Shown: piece by piece, positions 23,555-28,703 of the stretch
How the letters are laid out: each line of letters begins with the position of its first letter
How positions within the stretch are numbered: position 1 is the first letter of the stretch
The notes under the pieces: generated by a model
Seen by the model: only the letters and a program-made list of their open reading frames with translations
The model's database searches: none
What the model was told of the DNA's origin: nothing
Position numbers and translations under genes: made by a program
From: a virus
DNA length: 30,859 nucleotides
Direction: 5' to 3' (one strand)
Virus record (IMG/VR): IMGVR_UViG_3300030104_004599
Location: 1-30,859 of that record

Positions 23555-23838
23555 TAAAATGGTATGTTATCGTCTTTATCTACTTTATAAGAAGTTCCTT
23601 CTGTTTGTTTCTTATAAGTGTTATCTGATGTTTCGCCTACTTTTGAAGATAAAGATAAACCAATACTTTTAAGAATGGTGCCTTGTTTGTTTTGCCATCC
23701 AGCAATCCTTAAAATAGTTCCTTTAGGTATATCTTCTGTTATTTCTATTCTACCTCTAAAATGAGGTTGTTTATTTTCTTCGGTAGCATCTTCATTTGCA
23801 AAAATACCACTTTTGCCATAATTAATATAATCTGACAT
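23554..23838 (-). CDS. Single-stranded DNA-binding (SSB-like) protein
   Basis: This is a 94-residue protein. The last residues read KVDKDDNIPF, the acidic Asp-rich tip ending Ile-Pro-Phe that bacterial and phage SSBs use to recruit partner proteins. The body (FRGRIEITEDIPKGTILRIAGWQNKQGTILKSIGLSLS) has the strand pattern of a small OB-fold. A linker of about 25 polar residues joins body and tip. The preceding gene stops immediately before this ATG, and the ribosome site (AAAGGAGAA) is written by its last codons. It stands between the annealing-type protein and the replication protein, a natural recombination/replication context. It is shorter than bacterial SSB, as is usual for phages. Confidence 0.7.
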   Translation of the reverse strand: MSDYINYGKSGIFANEDATEENKQPHFRGRIEITEDIPKGTILRIAGWQNKQGTILKSIGLSLSSKVGETSDNTYKKQTEGTSYKVDKDDNIPF

Positions 23839-24402
23839 TTATTCTCCTTTTTGATTTGCTTTTTGTTCGTTTAATAAATCTATGAGTTTTGATGCGTCTT
23901 GCATTGTAAGATTTTCCCAATCTTCATCGCTCATTTGCACCTCACCTGTTTCATCATATAATTTTGATAAAAGAGACTTTTGTTTATTAGATGCCATTTT
24001 CGCATTTCTTGTTGGTCTTTCAAAGTCATCTACAAAGGTTTCCTCACTTGTATAGATGTCACCATAAACACCAATAAGTTTTAATATAAGTCTGCCTTTA
24101 CATCGTTTTTCAGCCATAGAATGAACGTACTTGTTGAAACAATTTGATTTTAAATCTGCCTCACCTATTGTCCATTCCATTTTTTCACCTAACGTACCAG
24201 CACAATATAAAACTGAATGGTCTCTATCTACTTTTAGAAACCTTGGTTCTGAATATTTAATACCCTCATGACTTGCTATCCTTTCACATGCGTTATGCTT
24301 TATAAGCATTTGACCGCTATGTTTTTCGGGATAAAAATCACCCTCTTTTAAAAAATCGTATCTCTCTAATAACTGTTTTTCTATTGTTAATTTTTCAGCC
24401 AT
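23839..24402 (-). CDS. Putative phage recombination protein (ssDNA-annealing type)
   Basis: This is a 187-residue protein. The middle (VLYCAGTLGEKMEWTIGEADLKSN ... KYVHSMAEKRCKGRLILKLIGVYGDIYTSEETFVDDF) contains the 'Y....AEKR...R..LKL.G..G..YS(E)' pattern of phage single-strand annealing or recombination proteins. The C-terminus (ASNKQKSLLSKLYDET ... MQDASKLIDLLNEQK) is the 'S.KQ..LL.KL.........EAS..I..L' tail often attached to such proteins. It lies upstream of the SSB-like gene, a common recombination pair. Whether it belongs to the Erf, Rad52-like or another class cannot be settled from sequence reading alone. Confidence 0.55.
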   Translation of the reverse strand: MAEKLTIEKQLLERYDFLKEGDFYPEKHSGQMLIKHNACERIASHEGIKYSEPRFLKVDRDHSVLYCAGTLGEKMEWTIGEADLKSNCFNKYVHSMAEKRCKGRLILKLIGVYGDIYTSEETFVDDFERPTRNAKMASNKQKSLLSKLYDETGEVQMSDEDWENLTMQDASKLIDLLNEQKANQKGE

Positions 24403-24725
24403 TCTTGTCCTTCCTTTTCTTTGTTGTTTTGTAATAATTCATTTAGTTTTTCACCAAATGGTTTTCTATCAAACCCTAATTGTAATAAATAAATATTCCA
24501 AGCATCTTGTTTGATTGATTCTAATGACATAGTTTTCTCTCCATTGCTCTCACAATATTCTAACATTGCCTTGAAATAGTCTTCACCATAAGTGTATGAC
24601 CATACTTTAAAAGAGGCATATTCATCAAAAGAACAATCTGTCCATTGATTAGTTTTCCATTTAGAAACTAATTCTTCCATCCACTTGCTTTTATTCTTGT
24701 TAAAATAATTCATTAAATCTTTCAT
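24387..24725 (-). CDS. Hypothetical acidic-aromatic protein of the replication cluster
   Basis: This is a 112-residue protein rich in Trp, Glu, Lys and Tyr (WMEELVSKWKTNQWTDCSFDEYASFKVWSYTYGEDYFKAMLEYCE). It is predominantly helical. No motif is recognised. It starts by TAATG overlap with the HTH gene upstream and overlaps the annealing-type gene downstream by 16 bases, so it is part of the same translational unit. A role as a partner of the recombination proteins is inference from position. Confidence 0.5.
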   Translation of the reverse strand: MKDLMNYFNKNKSKWMEELVSKWKTNQWTDCSFDEYASFKVWSYTYGEDYFKAMLEYCESNGEKTMSLESIKQDAWNIYLLQLGFDRKPFGEKLNELLQNNKEKEGQEWLKN

Positions 24726-24928
24726 TATTTGTTCCTTTTAGTAAGATTAAAATCAATTATTCTACATTTTAAAAGTCTTGCTAACTTTGCTCTTTTAAGC
24801 CTTGGTACATCTCTTCTTCCAGAAATCCATTGACTTACCTCGGTAGAATGAACACCTAATACTTTTGCTATATGTTTATTAGTGTAACCACTATTAAGTA
24901 TTAACTGCTTTATTGGTTTATAATTCAT
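24725..24928 (-). CDS. Cro/XRE-type HTH regulator
   Basis: This 67-residue protein is essentially one helix-turn-helix domain. The segment YTNKHIAKVLGVHSTEVSQWISGRRDVPRLKRAKLARLL (residues 15-53) shows the classical XRE pattern: helix 2 (NKHIAKVLG), turn, recognition helix (STEVSQWISGRR). A good AAAGGAG ribosome site precedes the ATG. It is preceded by structured element 2. It is a candidate to bind the dyad at 26328-26341 or the 21-bp palindromes. No lysogeny genes are seen nearby, so it is more likely a timing regulator than a prophage repressor. Confidence 0.75.
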   Translation of the reverse strand: MNYKPIKQLILNSGYTNKHIAKVLGVHSTEVSQWISGRRDVPRLKRAKLARLLKCRIIDFNLTKRNK

Positions 24929-24952
24929 TATAAACTCCTTTTATTTTAAAGT

Positions 24953-25024
24953 ATAAGGGGCGCATCAAAAAGGCACATGAAAGGAAGCCTTGCTTAAACC
25001 TTACGATATAAGCGCACCCCTTAT
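24953..25024. other. Intergenic structured element 2 (closing stem, internal hairpin)
   Basis: ATAAGGGG (24953-24960) pairs with CCCCTTAT (25017-25024). CGC (24961-24963) continues with GCG (25012-25014) across a two-base bulge. Inside, AAGGC (24970-24974) pairs with GCCTT (24987-24991). The element fills the gap between two leftward genes, upstream of the HTH regulator, and is similar in size and position to element 1; both contain TTATATC on the leftward strand. It overlaps the last four bases of the upstream gene. A leader RNA, attenuator or protein-binding site is possible. Confidence 0.45.
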
Positions 25025-25479
25025 TCAATTATTCTCCCATCAAACTTTTTAATTATAAGTTCCATTAATGGATGGTCTTGTTCTTTGTTACTTTTATTTG
25101 GTTTTTTTAACTTTCTATCTGTAACCGCCTTTGCAAGTTTATCCCATTTAGTTTTAGCAACTTTCTTTTCTGTAACTAAACCATCTTTTTTTACTATTTT
25201 AACAACTTTTTTCATGTAAAATTCTTTGATGTTAAAATTATCGTTTTTTGCATCCTCAAAAATACCATTACATATCGGACAACCTTTTATAGCACATTCT
25301 TTTAGCCAACCAAACCTTTGTTTGTTACCACTTACAAACTTACCATCAACCATATGACCTGTTAGAGCAACATTCCTTAATAAAGCATAATTAGCATCTA
25401 AATCACCATCATTGTCAATATGATTTGTAAGTTCTAACATTCTATTGTTTCTATGATATATAACCCAATTAATGCTCAT
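25021..25479 (-). CDS. Hypothetical protein with CPIC motif
   Basis: I chose the ATG at 25479, which has a GGAGG ribosome site five bases upstream, rather than the ATG four codons earlier that contains that site. The 152-residue product has an N-terminal block (MSINWVIYHRNNRMLELTN) and a central KECAIKGCPICNGIF segment with CxxC plus one earlier Cys. A long basic C-terminal half is rich in Lys (VVKIVKKDGLVTEKKVAKTKWDKLAKAVTDRKLKK). It may bind nucleic acid through zinc and basic residues. It overlaps the upstream gene by 11 bases. The family is not recognised. Confidence 0.5.
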   Translation of the reverse strand: MSINWVIYHRNNRMLELTNHIDNDGDLDANYALLRNVALTGHMVDGKFVSGNKQRFGWLKECAIKGCPICNGIFEDAKNDNFNIKEFYMKKVVKIVKKDGLVTEKKVAKTKWDKLAKAVTDRKLKKPNKSNKEQDHPLMELIIKKFDGRIIE

Positions 25480-25795
25480 CAGAACCTCCATTAGTTTTTT
25501 TATAGATATAATTCATATCATTAACTAATTTGAATATGTTTTGCCTTGAAAATGGGCTACCTTTTGAATTGTTATCATAATCTGTGGCTAACATATCAAT
25601 TTCTTCTTTCAGTTCTTCTATTTCTTTTAAAAGGTTATCATAAGAATCTTGTGCTAATATGTCATCATATTTATCCCAATACTGTAAAGGCATATCTTTC
25701 ATAAGATACTTTTCTAAATCGTCTCTTTGCCTCATTAGGTTATCACATTTAGTAATTAACTTACCAATTATCTTTACTCTCTTATCGTTATTCAT
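25469..25795 (-). CDS. Coiled-coil hypothetical protein
   Basis: This is a 108-residue protein with a strong AAGGAG ribosome site. Residues about 5-75 alternate Leu/Ile with Glu/Lys/Asp in heptad fashion (KIIGKLITKCDNLMRQRDDLEKYL ... YDNLLKEIEELKEEIDMLATDYDNN), which suggests a coiled coil. No catalytic motif is visible. It is an early-type small protein in the leftward operon, and its function is unknown. Confidence 0.5.
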   Translation of the reverse strand: MNNDKRVKIIGKLITKCDNLMRQRDDLEKYLMKDMPLQYWDKYDDILAQDSYDNLLKEIEELKEEIDMLATDYDNNSKGSPFSRQNIFKLVNDMNYIYKKTNGGSDEH

Positions 25796-25809
25796 GTATT
25801 TCTCCTTGA

Positions 25810-26043
25810 TTAATATACTTTATTAAAGAAAGAACCAACAGAATAAACCTCTTTGATTTCGGATTCTCTAATGACTTTTTCTTTATTCATGTTATGCGTT
25901 ACTATTGTATGTATGTGGTTTGACCACCTTGTTACTGCGTCCCCATAAGATAAACTTCCCCATATCGCTCTATCTTCAATGTCAAAATTTTCAAGCCTAT
26001 CTATACCTTGTTGTAACCTTCTATAATATTCATTGTTATTCAT
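25810..26043 (-). CDS. Hypothetical small protein
   Basis: This 77-residue protein (MNNNEYYRRLQQGIDRLENF then IEDRAIWGSLSYGDAVTRW) has no motif I can name. The GGAAGATT ribosome site lies in the end of the upstream gene, and the two overlap by 8 bases. Its composition and spacing agree with a real gene. It is probably one of the first proteins made from the leftward promoter. Confidence 0.45.
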   Translation of the reverse strand: MNNNEYYRRLQQGIDRLENFDIEDRAIWGSLSYGDAVTRWSNHIHTIVTHNMNKEKVIRESEIKEVYSVGSFFNKVY

Positions 26044-26197
26044 AATCTTCCATCTCTTCTTTTATAAACTCTACATCTACACCATCAAATGTCCATGTAA
26101 AAGGGTCGTAATTATTATGAATTAATTTCTCAAAGTCCTGTATATCACATTCTGATATAGGTATTGTTATTTTCTTGTTTTGTTTTTTGATACTCAT
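26036..26197 (-). CDS. Small acidic protein, first gene of the leftward operon
   Basis: A GGAG site eight bases before the ATG at 26197 decides this start; the frame is open further upstream but only from a TTG without a ribosome site. The 53-residue product (MSIKKQNKKITIPISECDIQ ... EFIKEEMEDYE) has a basic head and a strongly acidic C-terminal half. It is the first gene after the promoter at 26386-26413, with a leader of about 180 bases. The function is unknown. Confidence 0.5.
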   Translation of the reverse strand: MSIKKQNKKITIPISECDIQDFEKLIHNNYDPFTWTFDGVDVEFIKEEMEDYE

Positions 26198-26327
26198 GTT
26201 TTGTTCTCCTGTTTTTTTTGATAAATAGAGAAGCAAAATATAAACTGTGTTTAACCCATGACAGAAAAAGATTTGTTTATAAATTACTTCTCTATCCAAT
26301 TACTTACAATATATATTAAACAATAAT

Positions 26328-26341
26328 TTGCATGTATGCAA
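26328..26341. promoter_or_regulatory. Dyad operator candidate TTGCAT-GT-ATGCAA
   Basis: This is a perfect 6-bp inverted repeat with a 2-bp centre, about 40-50 bases downstream of the expected transcription start of the leftward promoter. The G+C content of the arms stands out from the A+T-rich surroundings. The position would let a bound repressor, for example the HTH protein of the same operon, block elongation. Confidence 0.4.
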
Positions 26342-26385
26342 GCAATTTCTTTCAAATAAATATAATTATAAAAAGTTCTTGCTAA

Positions 26386-26413
26386 ATTATAACCAATTAA
26401 TATAAATTGTCAA
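26386..26413 (-). promoter_or_regulatory. Near-consensus sigma70 promoter of the leftward operon
   Basis: On the minus strand TTGACA (26413-26408) is followed after 16 bases by TATAAT (26391-26386). Both hexamers are exact consensus, and the spacer is one base short of the optimum of 17. It points at the leftward cluster that starts at 26197, so it is probably the strong early promoter read by the host polymerase. Confidence 0.65.
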
Positions 26414-26570
26414 TCCAATTTCGTTTGGCTTAAATCTTTTTGGGAATTGGAATTATAAGAGTGCTACAAAAAGGGGATTTTCAAGATAAGCACACCACAA
26501 ACCGAAGATAATTGAGTGGCTTGATATATTAATACTAATGAAAAAATAATTATCCGACTGTTGTAAGTAT
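26414..26570. other. Intergenic region without recognisable gene
   Basis: There is no frame with a convincing start and ribosome site on either strand. A 5-bp pair GTGCT (26461-26465)/AGCAC (26489-26493) encloses a purine-rich loop, and a 12-bp A+T palindrome sits just to the right at 26568-26579. It separates the leftward operon promoter from the cyclotransferase gene. I see no tRNA. Confidence 0.35.
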
Positions 26571-26682
26571 TTATAAATAGTTATCCAAGTCGTCAGATTC
26601 GGCTCGTTTGTCAAAAGGATTGGGTTCTCTACTTCTTATAAGGGGTAGGGTAACCTCTATCCAATATCTCAAATTCTCTCAT
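26571..26682 (-). pseudogene. Possible micro-gene broken by a -1 shift
   Basis: An ATG at 26682, overlapping the end of the cyclotransferase gene, reads MREFEILDRGYPTPYKK and stops at 26629. In the -1 frame the sequence continues as LIRSREPNPFDKRAESDDLDNYL and stops at 26571-26573. Joined, the two parts make a coherent hydrophilic peptide of just under 40 residues with a natural-looking acidic end. The break may be a sequencing or natural frameshift near the CCCC run. No ribosome site is visible, so the whole may also be chance. Confidence 0.3.
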
Positions 26683-27079
26683 ATGTCAAAAGGTTTTTAG
26701 TATTTAAATAAACATTATTATAATCATAATTATAAGGCATATCTTTCAATATATAAATCCAGCACTTGATTCTTTGTCCATTTTTTGTTGGTTTATTACT
26801 TACCATAAAAAAATCGTCCGAAACTCTTTCATAAAAAGTTCCTTCTCCTTCCAGAATATCTAATCTATCCAGAATGCGGTCATTTATGTGATATATTTCT
26901 CCAGATATTTTATAACCATTATCAGAATTATATAAGACAGCAGGGAAGCCACCTAAATTTATCATGTTAAATTTTTCTATGCTGTTAGCCGTTCCAACAT
27001 ATTCAGCGTCCTGTAAAACGCTATGATTGTGAAATCCTTTTTTGAGTGTCCCGTATACAAATACTTTATTTAGTTCCAT
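26669..27079 (-). CDS. Gamma-glutamylcyclotransferase-like (AIG2/GGCT) protein
   Basis: This is a 136-residue protein. VFVYGTLKKGFHNH (residues 6-19) is the YGTL(K/R).G substrate-binding loop of the GGCT fold. GEIYHINDRILDRLDILEGEGTFYER carries the LD.LEG segment with the catalytic-type Glu, followed by FYER. GGCT-like enzymes open gamma-glutamyl amides to release 5-oxoproline and related products. In amidoligase gene neighbourhoods they are thought to cleave or trim gamma-glutamyl linkages. It lies on the same strand as the amidoligase/amidotransferase operon but 660 bases away and beyond a terminator. Its Arg codons are mostly AGA, like the rest of the phage. A TATAAT at 27094-27099 and palindrome copy C precede it. 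Confidence 0.85.
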   Translation of the reverse strand: MELNKVFVYGTLKKGFHNHSVLQDAEYVGTANSIEKFNMINLGGFPAVLYNSDNGYKISGEIYHINDRILDRLDILEGEGTFYERVSDDFFMVSNKPTKNGQRIKCWIYILKDMPYNYDYNNVYLNTKNLLTYERI

Positions 27080-27093
27080 GTCGTAATTTAAAC

Positions 27094-27099
27094 ATTATA
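27094..27099 (-). promoter_or_regulatory. -10 box (TATAAT) before the cyclotransferase gene
   Basis: TATAAT on the minus strand lies 15 bases before the ATG at 27079, which would give a very short leader. No good -35 is present at the usual distance; instead the palindrome copy C begins about 24 bases upstream. This would fit a promoter that depends on a protein bound at the palindrome. Confidence 0.4.
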
Positions 27100-27122
27100 A
27101 CGTAATTATAAAATTATAAAAG

Positions 27123-27143
27123 ACTTAAAGTAATACTTTAAAT
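27123..27143. promoter_or_regulatory. 21-bp palindromic element, copy C
   Basis: ACTTAAAGT-AAT-ACTTTAAAT is identical to copies A and B except for the centre base. It lies 44 bases upstream of the cyclotransferase start, next to where a -35 element would be. Confidence 0.6.
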
Positions 27144-27691
27144 ATAATTTAACATGCCTGTAATAATATAAAGATATGGGAGATATAGGTGAATGCTCGT
27201 TAATAAATATAACGCCAGGCTACACCTGGATTATAATATAAAAAAAATTTACACCAGGCTTAAAATATAACAGCGTCAGGAGGTTTTTCAAATTTTTTGC
27301 CAGAAAATTTATCAGGGCTGAAAAAATCAAAAATTGAAAAAATCAATTTTCAAATTGCTGTAACTTTTTTTAAAAAAATCAAAATTTAAATCACTTACAG
27401 GTTTTGAAATTAGCAATTTTCAAAAAATCAAAAATTTTTCAGCGTTGCACATTTTGCACGCATTTGAAAATCAAATTTTTACAAAAATCACGCATTTTAG
27501 AAATCATTTTTTTGATTTCATGTGATTATGTGCGGAATTGGTAAAAACTATCTAAAAACCGCAAATTTTGCGCGTATTTCATGCAAATATTGTTTTGCAT
27601 GTGTATGGTTTGATTTTAAAATATGCTTATTTGGCGCAAATTGGTATCATTTGCATAGGTTTTTAATTTGTGAATGTGATTTGTTGCAAGG
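27144..27691. repeat. Non-coding A+T-rich region with dyads and short repeats
   Basis: No gene is supported here. The region holds a CCAGG-CTACA-CCTGG hairpin (27215-27229) with a related ACACCAGGCT at 27252, and a perfect dyad AAAATTGA-AAAAA-TCAATTTT (27330-27350). Many A/T-rich words built on AAAAATCAAAATT run through it. A repeated word ATTTTGC(A/G)CG(C/T)ATTT occurs at 27451 and about 27565, and an ATGCAAA-6 bases-TTTGCAT dyad at 27581-27600. The composition and dyads would suit a replication origin or a recombined junction beside the amidoligase cassette. No tRNA or rRNA is visible. Confidence 0.4.
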
Positions 27692-27722
27692 TAAAAAAAA
27701 AGCGCTTAAAAAAGCGCTTTTT
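27692..27722 (-). terminator. Strong intrinsic terminator of the amidoligase operon (bidirectional in form)
   Basis: GCGCTT (27702-27707) pairs with AAGCGC (27712-27717) around an AAAA loop. The stem extends by five A-T pairs. On the minus strand the hairpin is followed by nine T, the classical intrinsic terminator. It lies 20 bases past the last gene of the leftward amidoligase operon. Confidence 0.8.
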
Positions 27723-27743
27723 CTTTGTTTTTATGATTTTCTC

Positions 27744-27929
27744 TTAATACATCATGAGAAAAAACCATACAAACACACACAAACAAATTGTATAGATGCA
27801 TAGACCATATATGATATCAATCATTTTTTTTCTTTTCCTTTCATTGGTTTTTTGTTGGAGAAATTGTACATCATTTTGGATTGAAACACCGCCATTGATG
27901 CGCTTGTAAATATGTACACATTTTTTCAT
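27744..27929 (-). CDS. 61-residue single-span membrane protein of the amidoligase operon
   Basis: I chose the ATG at 27929, which overlaps the stop of the amidotransferase gene (TAATG) and has AAAGGA five bases upstream. A longer frame would overlap that gene. The N-terminal 35 residues are soluble and basic (MKKCVHIYKRINGG ... NERKRKK). Residues 36-60 (MIDIIYGLCIYTICLCVFVWFFLMM) are a membrane span with three Cys, ending at the C-terminus. It may anchor the operon's enzymes or substrate to the membrane. The last 26 codons, with their own Met and an AAAGGA site, could also be made alone. The family is unknown. Confidence 0.55.
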   Translation of the reverse strand: MKKCVHIYKRINGGVSIQNDVQFLQQKTNERKRKKMIDIIYGLCIYTICLCVFVWFFLMMY

Positions 27930-28702
27930 TATATTCCTTTCATTTGATGATTTAAAACATTTAAGCACACACCACACACCCATGATGATGTTTTGTGATG
28001 GTAGTGTTGTTTTGCGCACACTTGTTCACATTTTTCACATGATTTTGTAAAAATGCGCGTTTGTTTTGTCACTATCTTTTTTGGCTTTGGTTGTGTCCAT
28101 TGAATATTGCATGATGATTGCCATGCGGATTGTGAACCATATCCGCCAAAATCATATGTGTTTGGCTTGTATGAACTATTTGAAAACCATGTACCATTTG
28201 ACCAATGTCCAAGATTTTCATTTACAATCTTGAATTGATTATCACTATTTAAGAAAATCAATTTTGAATGACCAATAAAATCACTCATCATTGTAATGAT
28301 TGATTTATTGTGAATGAATCTTGTTGGCAAATGTTTCAACACATCATCATTGAAAACACGTGTATCACTACGTTTCTTGCAATTTTCAACGCGGTTAATG
28401 ATTCCATTGTGACAAAATACAAGATTTTCATTTACCATGAATGGATGCACATTGTACAAAGTTTTTGCGCCATGTGTGCCTATTCTAAAATGAATCATGA
28501 TATTTGATTTGCTACCATGCACATTGTGTATGTGATTGTAAGCATTCAACAAACTATCTTCATCCATGTATTTTTTTACAATGATTTTATTGTTGTTTAC
28601 GTAAGCAATCCCGCATCCATCATCATTGTTATTGAATGCGGTTTTTAATTGCTCATTAGTTAGTTTTTTTGCATTTGGTTTTTGAATCAAGGCTAAACAC
28701 AT
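27929..28702 (-). CDS. Class II glutamine amidotransferase (Ntn hydrolase) with zinc-ribbon tail
   Basis: This is a 257-residue protein. Cys2 (MCLAL) is the N-terminal nucleophile expected after Met removal. HFRIGTHG (71-78) and FCHNGII (96-102) are the substrate and oxyanion motifs of class II amidotransferases, and SDTRVF (112-117) is a further family landmark. The WSNGTWFSNSSY segment near 167-178 closes the domain, as in phage members. After a linker, CEKCEQVC ... WVCGVC (Cys222, 225, 243, 246) forms a zinc-ribbon-like tail. Such enzymes release ammonia from glutamine or hydrolyse related amides. The gene starts one base after the amidoligase stop. Many Arg codons here are CGN, unlike the rest of the phage. 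Confidence 0.85.
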   Translation of the reverse strand: MCLALIQKPNAKKLTNEQLKTAFNNNDDGCGIAYVNNNKIIVKKYMDEDSLLNAYNHIHNVHGSKSNIMIHFRIGTHGAKTLYNVHPFMVNENLVFCHNGIINRVENCKKRSDTRVFNDDVLKHLPTRFIHNKSIITMMSDFIGHSKLIFLNSDNQFKIVNENLGHWSNGTWFSNSSYKPNTYDFGGYGSQSAWQSSCNIQWTQPKPKKIVTKQTRIFTKSCEKCEQVCAKQHYHHKTSSWVCGVCLNVLNHQMKGI

Positions 28703-28703
28703 A

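Noticed and set aside
24957-25020. tRNA-like pairing GGGGTGC/GCGCCCC on the minus strand
   Set aside because: A seven-base acceptor-like stem exists, but the piece is only 64 bases, with no T-loop GTTCRA, no D-arm and no anticodon arm; treated as structured element 2.
20803-26197. Lysogeny module around the Cro-like HTH protein
   Set aside because: No integrase, excisionase, attachment site or larger repressor is visible; the gene sits inside a replication/recombination operon.
26568-26579. 12-bp perfect palindrome TATTTATAAATA
   Set aside because: A/T-only palindromes of this size are expected by chance in DNA of this composition.
27522-27803. Plus-strand open frame of 93 codons in the non-coding region
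   Set aside because: It runs through the intrinsic terminator and the end of the membrane-protein gene, has no ribosome site, and its product is a Cys/Phe-rich translation of A+T-rich DNA.
27744-28019. Longer 91-codon version of the membrane protein
   Set aside because: It would overlap the amidotransferase by 90 bases; the internal ATG at 27929 has the ribosome site and the TAATG junction.
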